Shown: positions 41,981 to 52,995, counted from the first letter of the stretch. The stretch is DNA of 64,000 bases from Xenorhabdus beddingii (GCF_002127545.1 NZ_MUBK01000013.1:44411-108410), one strand, 5' to 3'. Numbers and translations: made by a program. Notes: generated by a model from the letters alone, not told the origin.

Positions 41981-43672
41981 TCAATTTGTGGCGGCATTAT
42001 CCACTTTTGCCAATTCTTCATTGCGTAGTTCTTTGCGAAGAATTTTACCTACATTGGATTTTGGCAACTCATCGCGGAATTCAATGAGTTTCGGCACCTT
42101 ATATCCTGTCAGGTAACGACGGCAATGCGTTTTAAGTTCATCCTCAGTCAGACTGGGATCTTTGCGCACTACAAAGACTTTGACCGTCTCTCCTGAGTTT
42201 TTATTTGGAACGCCCACGGCTGCCGACTCCAACACTTTGGGATGGGAGGAAACAATATCTTCCACTTCATTTGGATAGACATTAAATCCAGAAACCAAAA
42301 TCATGTCTTTTTTCCGATCAACAATGTGGAAAAAGCCTTTTTCATCTACGCTGGCAATATCCCCGGTTGCCAACCAGCCGTCTTTCAATACCTCATCCGT
42401 CGCATCAGAGCGGTTCCAGTAGCCTTTCATTACCTGTGGCCCACGCACCCACATTTCACCGGCTTCACCCGGTAAAACTTCATTCCCCTCATTCCCAACC
42501 AACTTAATTTCTGTTGAAGCAACAGGGAAACCAATGCTGCCACTGTAATAAGTCAAATTATGGGGGTTAGCTGAAACCAACGGGGAACATTCGGTCAGCC
42601 CATAACCTTCCAATAGGTGACGGCCAGTCAGGTTCTGCCATTTTTCGGCCACCACCCTTTGTACCGCCATGCCGCCACCAACAGATAAGCGTAATGAGGA
42701 GAAGTTCAGCTTCTGGAATTCCGGGTTATTCAACCAGGCATTGAATAGCGTATTAACACCTGATAGCGCAGTGAAGCGATAACGCGATAGTTCTTTGACC
42801 GTGCCATGTATGTCACGGGGGTTGGTAATCAACAGATTTTGCCCGCCCAGTTCAATAAAGAACAGGCAGTTTATCGTCAAAGCAAAGATATGGTATAACG
42901 GCAATGCAGTGACAACTAACTCCTGCCCTACCCCCAATAACGGAGAATAACAGGCTTTGGCCTGTTCGAGGTTTGCCAGCATGTTACGGTGAGTCAGCAT
43001 CGCACCTTTTGCCACGCCTGTCGTTCCCCCCGTATATTGCAGGAATGCCAAATCTTCACCTTGCACATCCGGTTTGACATACTGCATACGGTAGCCTTTG
43101 TGCATGGCGCTACGGAATGAGATGGCATCAGGTAAATGATATTTTGGCACAAGCCGCTTAACATATTTGACGACAAAATCAACCAAGGTTCCTTTTGGAC
43201 GAGAGAGTTGGTCGCCCATACGCGTTAAAATAACGTGTTTGACTTTGGTGTTGAAGACAACTTTTTCTAGGGTATGAGCAAAGTTTGAAACGATAACAAT
43301 AGCAGATGTTCCACTATCATTAAGCTGATGTTCCAATTCACGTGGGGTATAGAGCGGATTGACATTGACGACTATCATCCCTGCCCGCAAAATGCCAAAC
43401 AGGGCAACGGGATATTGCAGCAGATTCGGCATCATCAATGCCACACGATCGCCTTTTTTCAGCCCTAATCCATTCTGTAAATAAGCAGCAAAGGCACGGC
43501 TACGCTCTTCCAGTTTACGGAAAGTCATCACCTCGCCCATATTGATAAATGCGACTTGATCGGCATAACGCGCCACAGCATTCTCAAACATTTCAATCAA
43601 CGACGAATAACGGTCGGGATCGATCTCTGCCGGAACATCTGCCGGATAATGTTTTAGCCAGACTTTTTCCAA
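41981..43672 (-). CDS. fadD: Long-chain fatty acid-CoA ligase
   Basis: A 563-aa enzyme that activates incoming fatty acids to acyl-CoA at the inner membrane. The AMP-binding P-loop [12 protein letters not shown] lies near residue 213. The ATP/AMP signature [13 protein letters not shown], the FACS motif [16 protein letters not shown] and the catalytic lysine in [16 protein letters not shown] are all present. It aligns end to end with E. coli FadD. In E. coli yeaY lies between fadD and tsaB; here that position is empty. Confidence 0.96.
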   Translation of the reverse strand: MEKVWLKHYPADVPAEIDPDRYSSLIEMFENAVARYADQVAFINMGEVMTFRKLEERSRAFAAYLQNGLGLKKGDRVALMMPNLLQYPVALFGILRAGMIVVNVNPLYTPRELEHQLNDSGTSAIVIVSNFAHTLEKVVFNTKVKHVILTRMGDQLSRPKGTLVDFVVKYVKRLVPKYHLPDAISFRSAMHKGYRMQYVKPDVQGEDLAFLQYTGGTTGVAKGAMLTHRNMLANLEQAKACYSPLLGVGQELVVTALPLYHIFALTINCLFFIELGGQNLLITNPRDIHGTVKELSRYRFTALSGVNTLFNAWLNNPEFQKLNFSSLRLSVGGGMAVQRVVAEKWQNLTGRHLLEGYGLTECSPLVSANPHNLTYYSGSIGFPVASTEIKLVGNEGNEVLPGEAGEMWVRGPQVMKGYWNRSDATDEVLKDGWLATGDIASVDEKGFFHIVDRKKDMILVSGFNVYPNEVEDIVSSHPKVLESAAVGVPNKNSGETVKVFVVRKDPSLTEDELKTHCRRYLTGYKVPKLIEFRDELPKSNVGKILRKELRNEELAKVDNAATN

Positions 43673-44079
43673 GTTGAATACTCCTGAAATCTAATTGCGG
43701 TGTCACCACTGACCATAAAACAAACCAGACCTGTATATTTAACAAATTATTAACTCAGCGTACCAGTTTGAAAAGAAACAATGTTCAGGTTGGCGATGCA
43801 CATCACTAAATTAATACAATCAATTGCGGCAAAAAATAAGGCAGCTTCTGCCGCCTATGCTATTTTTATTTATTTATCAATAAGTTAATTCCTTGATTAA
43901 CCTCTGGATTTATAATATGTTGATTATACATTGATTTACTACTTTTTGGTCTAAGTCCACACTATATATTCCAAATGGCTATAATCAGGGTAACCCTGTG
44001 AAATTTGATCATACTAACTACAATTAAACTAGCTATAAACCAAACAAACTATAATCAATGGATTTCAGACAGAATTTAT
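43673..44079. other. Gap between fadD and tsaB
   Basis: About 400 AT-rich bases with no gene. It holds the fadD promoter. The lipoprotein gene yeaY found here in E. coli is absent, and no clear FadR site was recognised. Confidence 0.5.
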
Positions 44080-44775
44080 TTAACGACCGGGTAATTTTTT
44101 CCATGTGACTTCATTACGTAAGTAAACAGGTTCAGCATGTTCAACCAACGTCGCTTCTCCTGCTTCCCACATCTGGATCGCCAGTGGCAACATATCTTCC
44201 GCATGAGGCAAGGTAATATCACTGGTTACCAGTGTTAAATGGCTATCCAATAATTGAGGATAGGCTTCCCATCCCGTTCCAGCAATGGCCCATTCACCAG
44301 ACAAGGAACTCATCATCTCTTGTGCTTGTTCAGGTTTCAAAACTGCTTCTGTTTCATCACCTTGCCATTCACCCTGTAAATTACGGCTGTATTGCCCCCA
44401 ATAGATCTCCCCCATGCGCGCATCAATGGCAACCAGAACGTTTGTCGCCCCTTTTAGGCGAAAGGCACCTTGTGCCATCGTTTTCAGAGAAGAAATACCC
44501 AGCATCGGCAATTCAGCGCCCAATGCCAGCCCCTGGGCAATACCGACACCAATCCGCACCCCCGTAAAACTACCCGGCCCACGACCAAATGCCAGTACAT
44601 TCAGTTGTTGCAGACTCACGTTGCCTTTCGATAATACATTTTGAACCATCGGTAAAATACGTTGAGTGTGCTCGCGTGGGGAAATCTCAAACTGTGCCTC
44701 TACGACACCTTCATTCCAAAGTGCAACAGAACAGGCTTCGGTTGCAGTATCAATAGCTAAAATTCGCGTGGACAT
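44080..44775 (-). CDS. tsaB: tRNA threonylcarbamoyladenosine biosynthesis protein TsaB
   Basis: A 231-aa ASKHA-fold protein that partners TsaD and TsaE in making t6A37 on tRNAs that read ANN codons. Recognisable motifs are [16 protein letters not shown] at the start, [34 protein letters not shown] and [11 protein letters not shown]. Essential in E. coli. It follows yoaA by about 80 bases on the same strand. Confidence 0.95.
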   Translation of the reverse strand: MSTRILAIDTATEACSVALWNEGVVEAQFEISPREHTQRILPMVQNVLSKGNVSLQQLNVLAFGRGPGSFTGVRIGVGIAQGLALGAELPMLGISSLKTMAQGAFRLKGATNVLVAIDARMGEIYWGQYSRNLQGEWQGDETEAVLKPEQAQEMMSSLSGEWAIAGTGWEAYPQLLDSHLTLVTSDITLPHAEDMLPLAIQMWEAGEATLVEHAEPVYLRNEVTWKKLPGR

Positions 44776-44857
44776 GCCTTAACTCCGGCAAGAAAAGTAT
44801 TCGAAACAAGGGGGCTATACTACCATAATTACCATAACCCCCATAACCCCAACAATT

Positions 44858-46774
44858 TTACTCGGGCTGTGATGGGTGTGATTTCAGAAATGCCACTGCT
44901 TTTGATAAATCACGGGTACGAAGCGCAGGCGGCAGGCTGTTAAGAAATACCTCGCCATATGGGCGCATCACCAACCGGTTATCACAAATAACCACAACGC
45001 CATAATCATCAATATCGCGAATCAAGCGCCCGACCCCTTGCTTCAAACTGATTACCGCATCGGGAAGCTGGACTTCATTAAACGCATCTCCGCCCTTAAG
45101 CTGACAATCTTCAATGCGGGCTTTCAGTAGCGGATCATCCGGCGCCGTAAAGGGTAATTTATCAATAATGACACAGGACAGTGCATCACCACGGACATCC
45201 ACCCCTTCCCAAAAGCTACCCGTCGCTACCAGCAAGGCATTACCTGCGGAGATGAATTGAGACAACAATTGCCCCTTGCTCGTTTCTCCCTGTACCAATA
45301 CCGGTAATGTCATACTGGCACGGAACTCTTCCGCCAGGCTGCGCATCATTTGATGGGAGGTACAGAGGAAAAAGCAGCGGCCTTTATTGCTTTCAATCAG
45401 CGGCTTTAACATACGTGCCAACCACTTTGCTCCACCCTGCTGATTAGGTGATGGTAAATGACGGGGAACACACAGTAACATCTGACGCTGATAATCAAAC
45501 GGGCTGGGCAGAAGCAGCGTCTGAGCCTGTTTCAACCCCAAACGTTCTGTGAAATGATCAAGCTGTTCATTAACCGACAGGGTTGCTGACGTAAAAATCC
45601 AACAACCGGATTGCTCCCGGAGCATTTCACTGAATTTATCTGAAACAGATAATGGCGTTAATGCCAGCAAAAAATGCCGGCCATAACTTTCGAACCAGTA
45701 GCTGAAATTAGGAATGCTGACGTCAATAAGACGTTTAAGGCGATTACGATAAACAGTGGCCCGTTCAAACGCCGCATCCAGCATAGCTGAACGTCCTAAA
45801 GAGAGCTTCATCACGTCATAACAAAGCTCCAGGGCATCATCCAACCGCACAAGTGACCGCTGAACTTGTTGCTGCTGCAGGGCTTCACGGAGGTTGCCCC
45901 GATAGCTGTTTTCTCCCAACGATAAACGAAAATCCTGCGCACTTTGGCTGAGGCGGTCTGCACTTTTTTGTAGTTGGGCCTGATCCCGGACTTCAGTCCG
46001 ATAAGCCATAATGATATCCCTTGAGAGATCCATCAATTGGCGGCTACTTAACTGCTGGCCAAAATACTGGCTGGCAATATCGGGAATTTGGTGCGCCTCG
46101 TCGAAAATGACCACATCGGCTCGCGGGATTAACTCGCCAAACCCGGTATCCTTAACCACCATATCCGCCATAAATAAATGGTGATTCACGATCACCACAT
46201 CTGCTTCCATGGCTTTGCGACGGGCTTTAAGGACGAAACATTCCTGATAGCGAGGACAATCACTGCCAAGACAATTATCATTCGTACTGGTGACCAATGG
46301 CCAGACAGTGCTGTCTTCCGCTACTTGGTGGCAAGTACTGATATCCCCCTCATCCGTATGGGCTGACCAGTGTCTCAGCTTGATCACATCCGCCAATATT
46401 TCAGCCTCCAATTGCGAATTGCCGACTGACTGTTGTTCCAGGCGCTCAAGACATAAGTAATTTGCACGCCCTTTTAACAGCGCCAAATGCCCCGTAAATT
46501 CCAAAGCATCAACAATGGTAGGCAGATCCCGATTGTAGAGCTGATCCTGCAATGCCTTGGAGCCAGTAGAAATGATCACTTTCTTGCCGGAACGCAAAGC
46601 AGGCACTAAATAAGCAAATGTTTTACCGGTTCCCGTTCCTGCCTCCACAACCAATTGCTGTTGTTTTTCGATTGCCATCGCAATAGCTGAAGACATTTCT
46701 CGCTGGGCATCACGCGGCTTAAAACCCGTTATGGCTTTGGCAAGTATGCCATTTTTCGCAAAATCGTCTGACAC
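44858..46774 (-). CDS. yoaA: DinG/XPD-family iron-sulfur DNA helicase YoaA
   Basis: A 638-aa superfamily 2 helicase. Walker A GTGTGKTFAYL near residue 47; Fe-S cysteines in NYLCLERL and NCLGSDCPRYQECF (about residues 110-182); DEAH box VVIFDEAHQIPD; C-terminal motif VI GVGRLIRDIDDYG. E. coli YoaA works with the polymerase clamp-loader subunit HolC to repair stalled replication. Divergent from the RidA-family gene, as in E. coli. Confidence 0.95.
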   Translation of the reverse strand: MSDDFAKNGILAKAITGFKPRDAQREMSSAIAMAIEKQQQLVVEAGTGTGKTFAYLVPALRSGKKVIISTGSKALQDQLYNRDLPTIVDALEFTGHLALLKGRANYLCLERLEQQSVGNSQLEAEILADVIKLRHWSAHTDEGDISTCHQVAEDSTVWPLVTSTNDNCLGSDCPRYQECFVLKARRKAMEADVVIVNHHLFMADMVVKDTGFGELIPRADVVIFDEAHQIPDIASQYFGQQLSSRQLMDLSRDIIMAYRTEVRDQAQLQKSADRLSQSAQDFRLSLGENSYRGNLREALQQQQVQRSLVRLDDALELCYDVMKLSLGRSAMLDAAFERATVYRNRLKRLIDVSIPNFSYWFESYGRHFLLALTPLSVSDKFSEMLREQSGCWIFTSATLSVNEQLDHFTERLGLKQAQTLLLPSPFDYQRQMLLCVPRHLPSPNQQGGAKWLARMLKPLIESNKGRCFFLCTSHQMMRSLAEEFRASMTLPVLVQGETSKGQLLSQFISAGNALLVATGSFWEGVDVRGDALSCVIIDKLPFTAPDDPLLKARIEDCQLKGGDAFNEVQLPDAVISLKQGVGRLIRDIDDYGVVVICDNRLVMRPYGEVFLNSLPPALRTRDLSKAVAFLKSHPSQPE

Positions 46775-46874
46775 GAACTGTCTCTTTCAATAAAATGTGG
46801 CAGAATTATGCCAATACTGAGTTGTAATAACCACCCGGTTCAGCAAAAAACTGTATGAATTAACAGGAGATTTA

Positions 46875-47219
46875 ATGACTATTAAACGCATTGATCCAGA
46901 TACTCGTTGGTCAGAAGCGGTCGTTCACAATGACACCATTTATTATACCAGCGTACCCGAAAAGCTGGATGGCGATATTACAGAGCAAACCACCGATACA
47001 CTGACAGCCATTGATACCTTGTTACATCGTCTTGGGTCAGATAAGAGTAAGATCTTGGATGCTACCATTTTTCTGGCGGACAAGGCTGATTTTGCCGGCA
47101 TGAATGCTGCCTGGGATGCCTGGGTGGTTGCCGGAAGCGCTCCTGTCCGCTGTACCGTTCAGGCTGCATTGATGAACCCAAAGTATAAAGTAGAAATCAA
47201 AATTATCGCCGCTTTATAA
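46875..47219 (+). CDS. yoaB: RidA-family protein YoaB
   Basis: A 114-aa Rid-family protein. The motif PVRCTVQAALMNPKYKVEIK near the end contains the arginine that binds imine/enamine substrates. Archetypal RidA hydrolyses reactive 2-aminoacrylate; YoaB itself is less characterised. ATG 46875 follows AGGAG. Divergent from yoaA and convergent with mdtI. Confidence 0.9.
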   Translation: MTIKRIDPDTRWSEAVVHNDTIYYTSVPEKLDGDITEQTTDTLTAIDTLLHRLGSDKSKILDATIFLADKADFAGMNAAWDAWVVAGSAPVRCTVQAALMNPKYKVEIKIIAAL

Positions 47220-47244
47220 TCTGTATTCATCTGAAAAAACAGAG

Positions 47245-47272
47245 CATTGAACGAGCGATGACTCGCTCAATG
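47245..47272. terminator. Hairpin between yoaB and mdtI
   Basis: CATTGAACGAG and CTCGCTCAATG pair at 10 of 11 positions between two convergent genes. Confidence 0.65.
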
Positions 47273-47324
47273 CCCTGATGGAAATGCATGTATAAAATGA
47301 AGTTTAAGGTATGGGACGCAAAAA

Positions 47325-47657
47325 TTAAGCCATCTTAATCATAAGCATGCCAATCAATAGCAATACAATACCGCCCCATCCCTTAAAATTCAGTCGTTGA
47401 TTAAACATTATCCAGCCTGCGGCGACTGTAGCAATAATGCCAAATGCTCCCCACAGAGCATAAGCAATAGAAAGCTCAATGCCTTTCACGGCCTGAGCCA
47501 ACGCACTGAATGCGCCCAAAACAGCGACCAGAGATAAAACACCGATCCAAAAGCGCTGAAAGCCATTGGATAATTTCAATAAAATGTTCGCCACAATTTC
47601 CAAAACAACCGCCAGTACCAGAAACGCGCCATGCCACCATTCAAATTGAGTCAACAT
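47325..47657 (-). CDS. mdtI: Spermidine export protein MdtI (SMR family)
   Basis: A 110-aa small multidrug resistance protein with four membrane helices. The key glutamate sits in helix 1 ([17 protein letters not shown]), and [10 protein letters not shown] is in helix 3. It works with MdtJ as a heteromeric exporter, known in E. coli for spermidine. Its ATG lies one base beyond the mdtJ stop, so translation is coupled. Confidence 0.94.
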   Translation of the reverse strand: MLTQFEWWHGAFLVLAVVLEIVANILLKLSNGFQRFWIGVLSLVAVLGAFSALAQAVKGIELSIAYALWGAFGIIATVAAGWIMFNQRLNFKGWGGIVLLLIGMLMIKMA

Positions 47658-47658
47658 A

Positions 47659-48069
47659 TTATGCCTCCTTCATTTGCTTGTTTAAGGCATTGTTTGAGAC
47701 ATTATTTGAGGATTTACTTGAGGAATTGTTTGAAGAGCTGCCTGATGCTTTTTTCGACCCTATTTTGATCAAAGCAATGCCTGCCATCAGCAATACCAAT
47801 CCAGCCATTTTCATCAATGACAGAGATTCGTTGAACCACACGACACTAAAAGTCGTGATAAACAGGATACCAATACCTTCCCATAAGGCATAAGCCACGC
47901 CCAATGCCACTTTTTTCACGGCAATTGCCAGCAAAATATAAGACGTTGTGATCATGGTGTACATCACGATCATACCGGTAAAATCACCCGAAACGCTGGC
48001 GTGTTTCATTGACAGAGTGCCTGTCACTTCTGCCACAATCGCCAGTGCAAGAAATATCCAATAAATCAT
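47659..48069 (-). CDS. mdtJ: Spermidine export protein MdtJ (SMR family) with repeat-built tail
   Basis: A 136-aa partner of MdtI. Four helices: [20 protein letters not shown] with the conserved glutamate, then [19 protein letters not shown]. coli MdtJ has 121 aa. Here the cytoplasmic tail after KIGSKKASG is extended by serine/asparagine-rich four-residue units ([20 protein letters not shown]) encoded by 12-bp repeats. ATG 48069 follows AGGAG at nine bases; the longer ATG start at 48105 is rejected. Confidence 0.93.
   Translation of the reverse strand: MIYWIFLALAIVAEVTGTLSMKHASVSGDFTGMIVMYTMITTSYILLAIAVKKVALGVAYALWEGIGILFITTFSVVWFNESLSLMKMAGLVLLMAGIALIKIGSKKASGSSSNNSSSKSSNNVSNNALNKQMKEA
47678..47737. 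repeat. 12-bp tandem repeat in the mdtJ 3' end, five units
   Basis: On the plus strand TTGTTTAAGGCA, TTGTTTGAGACA, TTATTTGAGGAT, TTACTTGAGGAA and TTGTTTGAAGAG follow each other without gaps. The unit keeps the reading frame and gives the SNN-type tail. Confidence 0.88.
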
Positions 48070-48604
48070 TTTTTTTTCTCCTGAACATACTGATAAGCAT
48101 GCCAAGATATCAAGCTATAAATGCCAACAGAAACGGCTGCAAATACAATGAGATAATGTCAGAATCAAACTGACGTCTTAGCGAAATATTTTGGCAAATA
48201 AGAATGACCGGTGAAGAACCGGTTAACAGGAGAAGGCACTAAAGAGCGCCGCACCAATAGTGCTCACTGGATAAGATAGCTGAAAGGAAAAAAACGTGGG
48301 TACAACGTTGAATTTTATTACTATGTTGAATGTTGACGCTTTTGGCGCTATTCATGATTTTTTCATTCTTTCATCACACGATAACAACTGTGCAATAGAC
48401 TAAGAACCCTCATATTGGTGGCGTTAATGAAGGAATATTTCTATCATAGCTTAAAATAAAAAGCAATGATTTGTATTTGTTGATAGTTTTTGGTTTTAAA
48501 CAGTGGGATAGATTATGCCGTATCACATGAAACAACATCAGCCGGACATTAAGCCCGGCTGTGACTTTAATGAGTGAATTCAGGACAACCCAAATAACAC
48601 CTCG
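48070..48604. other. Gap between mdtJ and zwf
   Basis: About 530 bases with no gene. The left part holds the mdtJI promoter. A zwf terminator candidate lies at 48539-48561. Nothing else was recognised. Confidence 0.5.
48539..48561 (-). terminator. Candidate zwf terminator
   Basis: CAGCCGG and CCGGCTG (7 bp) around a nine-base loop, 44 bases past the zwf stop. Confidence 0.6.
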
Positions 48605-50080
48605 TTATTCAAACTCATTCCACGAACGCCCATCGCGGGTAATCATGGCGATAGAGGCCACGGGTCCCCAAGTGCCCGCCTGATAAGGCTTCGGGGGTTC
48701 ATTATCCGCCGCCCACGCTTCCATAATGGAATCCACCCACTTCCATGCTTCTTCCACTTCATCACGACGGACGAATAATGCCTGAATGCCACGCATAGCT
48801 TCCAACAACAATCTTTCATAAGCATCAGCAAGATGCGTTTGATTGAAGGTTTCAGAAAAACTCAGATCCAATTTGGTCGTTTGCAAACGGTGTTTATGTT
48901 CTAATCCCGGCGCTTTATTCAATACCTCGATATCAATGCCTTCATCTGGCTGCAAACGGATAGTCAATTTGTTCTGTGGTAATTGTTGGTAAGACTCAGC
49001 AAACAGGTTCAGCGGAGGCTGTTTGAAATAGACGACAACCTCAGAGCATTTAGCCGGCAAACGTTTCCCTGTTCTCAAGTAGAAAGGGACGCCAGACCAG
49101 CGCCAGTCATCAATATCAACACGAATCGATACAAACGTTTCCGTTTTACTGACCTTATTCGCCCCCTCTTCTTCCAGATAACCGGGCACTTTCTTGCCAT
49201 GCACAAAACCGGCAGTATATTGCCCGCGAACCGTTTTCTCCCGCACGTTCGTCTGATCAATCCGACGCAATGAACGCAACACTTTCACTTTCTCGTCACG
49301 AATGCGATCGGCCGTCAGGTCAGCAGGTGGAGACATGGCAATCATTGTCAGAATTTGCAGGAGATGATTCTGGATCATGTCACGCATCTGCCCTGCCTGA
49401 TCAAAATACCCCCAGCGCCCCTCAATGCCGACTTCTTCTGCAACAGTGATTTGCACATGATCAATCGTGCGGTGATCCCAGTTATTGACGAAAAGGGAGT
49501 TGGCAAAACGCAGGGCCAACAGGTTCAATACAGTTTCTTTACCCAAGTAATGGTCAATGCGATAAATTTGACTTTCATTGAAATATTTTGCAACTTCATC
49601 ATTGATGGCTTTGGAAGAAGCGAGATCTGTGCCCAGCGGCTTTTCCATCACCACGCGATTGGGCTCCTTATTCAGTCCCGCAACCCCCAACCCGTGACAT
49701 ACTGAGCCAAAGGTATTTGGCGGCATGGCAAAATAATGGATGGCCGGCAAGTTATCCTTATTAAGTACTTTTGCCAATTCGGTGAAATGTTCTGTCTCAT
49801 TAACGTCCAAATTACAGAATTCCAGACGTGAACTCAGTTTCTTCCACAATTCAGTATCCAGTTTCTCGGACATAAATGTCGTCAACGCTTCTTCAACGAC
49901 TTTGGTATAGGCTTTTTTATCCCAGTCGGCCCGACCGACACCAATAATGCGGGTATCAGGATGGATATAACCCGCTTTTTCTAACTGGTAAAGGGAAGGC
50001 ATTAATTTCCGGCGTGCTAAGTCTCCTTTAGCCCCAAAAATTACCAAATCACAAGCCTGAGCTGTAGACGTCACCGCCAT
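48605..50080 (-). CDS. zwf: Glucose-6-phosphate 1-dehydrogenase
   Basis: A 491-aa enzyme that opens the oxidative pentose-phosphate pathway and makes NADPH. The nucleotide-binding GAKGDLARRKL occurs in the first 30 residues, and the substrate motif RIDHYLGKE with the catalytic histidine region is near residue 178. The length equals E. coli Zwf. It is divergent from hexR, and a HexR-type palindrome lies 28 bases upstream of its start, so repression by HexR is likely. The edd/eda genes are not beside it, unlike E. coli. Confidence 0.96.
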   Translation of the reverse strand: MAVTSTAQACDLVIFGAKGDLARRKLMPSLYQLEKAGYIHPDTRIIGVGRADWDKKAYTKVVEEALTTFMSEKLDTELWKKLSSRLEFCNLDVNETEHFTELAKVLNKDNLPAIHYFAMPPNTFGSVCHGLGVAGLNKEPNRVVMEKPLGTDLASSKAINDEVAKYFNESQIYRIDHYLGKETVLNLLALRFANSLFVNNWDHRTIDHVQITVAEEVGIEGRWGYFDQAGQMRDMIQNHLLQILTMIAMSPPADLTADRIRDEKVKVLRSLRRIDQTNVREKTVRGQYTAGFVHGKKVPGYLEEEGANKVSKTETFVSIRVDIDDWRWSGVPFYLRTGKRLPAKCSEVVVYFKQPPLNLFAESYQQLPQNKLTIRLQPDEGIDIEVLNKAPGLEHKHRLQTTKLDLSFSETFNQTHLADAYERLLLEAMRGIQALFVRRDEVEEAWKWVDSIMEAWAADNEPPKPYQAGTWGPVASIAMITRDGRSWNEFE

Positions 50081-50494
50081 TGTTGCATCTCCTCAATTAC
50101 GGGATATTGTAATTTTTTTACAGAACCTGCGAGTAATGTACTCTTTTGGTTATAAGCAGTAAACATTGATTATTCGTATACACCCTGCGTCTTTTAAATT
50201 GCCGTTTGACTGCAATATAGGATCCGTTGAAAAAAAACGATTCAAATTTTCTTCATGCAACGTTTATTGGTCAAAATTTGTCGCTACTAGTGGCAAGAAA
50301 CTGTAAGTTTCTAACGTTTACGAAGTAATATTACTAAGTTGAAAGTTAGACACTGGTCATACTTTCATGAAAAATCGCCTGTTATCCGGTTATTGCCACT
50401 GCCAGCGTGCAATAACAAGTAGTATATTTTCACCAAAATGACATAGATTTCTCCTGTTAATGAAATCGTTAAAACCGAGGTTAAACCGCGTTTT
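50081..50494. promoter_or_regulatory. zwf-hexR divergent control region
   Basis: 414 bases with no gene. It contains the HexR-type box at 50108-50122 and a second perfect palindrome AGTAATATTACT at 50324-50335 on the hexR side. Confidence 0.6.
50108..50122. promoter_or_regulatory. HexR-type operator before zwf
   Basis: TGTAATTTTTTTACA has the TGTAA/TTACA arms of the HexR consensus palindrome TGTAATTAAATTACA and sits 28 bases upstream of the zwf start. Confidence 0.7.
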
Positions 50495-51343
50495 ATGAAC
50501 ATACTGGAACGGCTCCAAAATAGTCTTGATGTTTTGAGTAAGTCAGAGAAAAAGGTTGCGCAGGTCATTCTTGCTTCACCACAGACTGCCATCCATTCAA
50601 GTATCGCCACTCTGGCTAAAATGGCGAATGTGAGCGAACCTACGGTTAATCGTTTTTGTCGTCGCCTGGATACCAAAGGATTTCCTGATTTTAAACTGCA
50701 TCTGGCACAAAGCCTTGCCAATGGCACACCTTATGTCAATCGTAACGTAGAAGAAAGTGACAGCGTCACCTCTTATACTCATAAAATTTTCGAATCTGTT
50801 ATGGCGAATCTGGAAACGGTCAAAAGTAATCTGGATATTGCGGTAATGAACCGGGCGGTTGATCTGCTGACACAGGCCAGAAAACTCTCTTTTTTCGGCT
50901 TGGGGGCCTCAGCCGCTGTCGCCCATGATGCCATGAACAAGTTTTTTCGCTTCAATATTCCGGTGACCTATTTTGACGATATTGTGATGCAACGCATGAG
51001 CTGCATTAACAGTACCGACGGCGATGTGGTTGTACTGATTTCCCATACCGGAAGAACAAAAAACCTGGTGGAAATCGCTAAACTGGCCCGCGAGAATGAT
51101 GCAACGGTGATCGCCATTACCTCTACCGGCTCCCCGTTGGCATACGAAGCGACCCTCTCCATTCTGCTGGACGTTCCTGAAGATACAGATATCTATATGC
51201 CGATGGTCTCAAGAATTGCTCAACTTACCATCATAGATGTGCTGGCAACCGGTTTTACACTGCGTCGAGGCTCAAAATTCAGGGATAACTTGAAGAGGGT
51301 CAAGGAAGCATTGCGCAATTCGCGGTTTGATAAGCATGAATAA
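50495..51343 (+). CDS. hexR: Transcriptional regulator HexR (RpiR family)
   Basis: A 282-aa sugar-phosphate sensor. An N-terminal RpiR helix-turn-helix (HSSIATLAKMANVSEPTVNR, then FCRRLDTKGFPDFKLHLAQ) and a C-terminal SIS domain (LSFFGLGASAAVAHDAMNKF and ISHTGRTKNLVEIAK) that in HexR binds KDPG. HexR represses zwf and related central-carbon genes. Divergent from zwf and just upstream of pykA, as in E. coli. Confidence 0.94.
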   Translation: MNILERLQNSLDVLSKSEKKVAQVILASPQTAIHSSIATLAKMANVSEPTVNRFCRRLDTKGFPDFKLHLAQSLANGTPYVNRNVEESDSVTSYTHKIFESVMANLETVKSNLDIAVMNRAVDLLTQARKLSFFGLGASAAVAHDAMNKFFRFNIPVTYFDDIVMQRMSCINSTDGDVVVLISHTGRTKNLVEIAKLARENDATVIAITSTGSPLAYEATLSILLDVPEDTDIYMPMVSRIAQLTIIDVLATGFTLRRGSKFRDNLKRVKEALRNSRFDKHE

Positions 51344-51506
51344 ACCAGAAAATAGACTGTGTTTTTGTTCACTATTTATCAACTCTCCAGACTGATAGCA
51401 TAGGTAGACTTTCCCTCATCTGCATATTCGCAGTATGGGGTTAATAGTCAGTAAATTAATGGTTATTCTACAGTAACCGAAACTTCACAGGTCAACGGAG
51501 TAATAC

Positions 51507-52949
51507 ATGTCCAAACGGCTCAGAAGAACAAAAATCGTCACTACACTTGGCCCGGCTACAGATCGTGACAACAATCTAGAAAAAGTTATCAACGCGGGCG
51601 CCAATGTCGTCCGCCTTAATTTTTCTCATGGTACTGCGGAAGATCATATCCAACGTGCCAATAAAGTGCGCGAAATTGCTGCTCGTTTAGGCTGCCACGT
51701 TGCTATCCTCGGTGATCTTCAAGGCCCCAAAATCCGCATATCCACGTTCAAAGAAGGAAAAATCTTCCTCAATATTGGGGATAAATTCCTGCTGGATGCC
51801 AATTTGGGCAAAGGAGAAGGAGATAAAGAAAAAGTCGGTATTGACTATAAAGGTCTACCGTCTGATGTCACGGCCGGTAATATCCTGCTACTGGATGATG
51901 GACGAGTACAATTGAAGGTTCTGGATGTTCAGGGCATGAAAGTATTCACGCAAGTCACGGTAGGAGGCCCACTCTCTAACAATAAAGGCATCAATAAACT
52001 GGGTGGCGGATTATCAGCCGAAGCACTGACGGCAAAAGACAAAGAAGATATTATTACCGCCGCCAAAATTGGGGTGGATTACCTGGCGGTTTCTTTCCCT
52101 CGTTCAGGTGAAGATCTGAATTATGCCCGCCGCCTCGCACGCGATGCAGGCTGTGAAACCCAAATCGTTGCCAAAGTTGAGCGGGCGGAAGCCGTCAGCA
52201 GTGACGAAATTATTGATGAAATCATTTTGGCGGCGGATGTTGTTATGGTTGCTCGCGGTGATCTTGGGGTTGAAATCGGCGATCCTGAGCTGGTCGGTGT
52301 ACAGAAGAAGCTGATCCGCCGCGCCCGACAACTGAATCGTGTCGTAATTACCGCCACACAAATGATGGAATCCATGATCACTAACCCAATGCCGACCCGC
52401 GCTGAAGTTATGGACGTTGCCAACGCAGTGCTGGATGGCACGGATGCGGTTATGCTTTCAGCCGAAACAGCGGCGGGTCAATACCCGGCGGAAACCGTTG
52501 CAGCCATGGCGCAAGTCTGTTTGGGGGCGGAAAAGATGCCGAGCATCAATATTTCCAAACATCGGCTGGATATTACCTTCGATAGCATCGAAGAAGTGAT
52601 TTCCATGTCTACCATGTATGCCGCCAATCACCTGAAGGGGGTCAAAGCCATTATTGCCATGACGGAATCAGGACGCACGGCTCGCATGATGTCCCGCATC
52701 AGCTCTGGCCTGCCTATTTTCTCCATGTCACGCCATGAACCGACTTTAAACCGTACCGCGCTTTATCGTGGTGTCACCCCGGTTTATTGCAGCACACACA
52801 CTGACGGGATCGCGGCGGCAAGCGAAGCAGTTACCCGCCTACGCGATAGAGGCTACCTCACCTCTGGAGATTTAGTACTGGTGACTCAGGGCGATCAAAT
52901 GAGAACCATTGGCAGCACCAATACCTGCCGCATACTTGAAGTTGAATAA
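51507..52949 (+). CDS. pykA: Pyruvate kinase II
   Basis: A 480-aa glycolytic enzyme that converts PEP and ADP to pyruvate and ATP; PykA is the AMP-activated form. Motifs: [12 protein letters not shown] at the start, VVRLNFSHG, the active-site helix [15 protein letters not shown], and [21 protein letters not shown]. The length equals E. coli PykA. It is preceded by hexR. Start ATG follows AACGGAG. Confidence 0.96.
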   Translation: MSKRLRRTKIVTTLGPATDRDNNLEKVINAGANVVRLNFSHGTAEDHIQRANKVREIAARLGCHVAILGDLQGPKIRISTFKEGKIFLNIGDKFLLDANLGKGEGDKEKVGIDYKGLPSDVTAGNILLLDDGRVQLKVLDVQGMKVFTQVTVGGPLSNNKGINKLGGGLSAEALTAKDKEDIITAAKIGVDYLAVSFPRSGEDLNYARRLARDAGCETQIVAKVERAEAVSSDEIIDEIILAADVVMVARGDLGVEIGDPELVGVQKKLIRRARQLNRVVITATQMMESMITNPMPTRAEVMDVANAVLDGTDAVMLSAETAAGQYPAETVAAMAQVCLGAEKMPSINISKHRLDITFDSIEEVISMSTMYAANHLKGVKAIIAMTESGRTARMMSRISSGLPIFSMSRHEPTLNRTALYRGVTPVYCSTHTDGIAAASEAVTRLRDRGYLTSGDLVLVTQGDQMRTIGSTNTCRILEVE

Positions 52950-52974
52950 TGGGTTATTCATCAGGACAAATGAC

Positions 52975-52995
52975 AAGGGGCATTATATGCCCCTT
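52975..52995 (+). terminator. pykA terminator
   Basis: AAGGGGCA pairs with TGCCCCTT about 25 bases after the stop, followed by AT-rich DNA. Confidence 0.75.

Noticed and set aside
47510..47893. Forward open frame opposite mdtI/mdtJ
   Set aside because: Antisense shadow caused by the repeat-rich mdtJ tail (FE..LFE runs).
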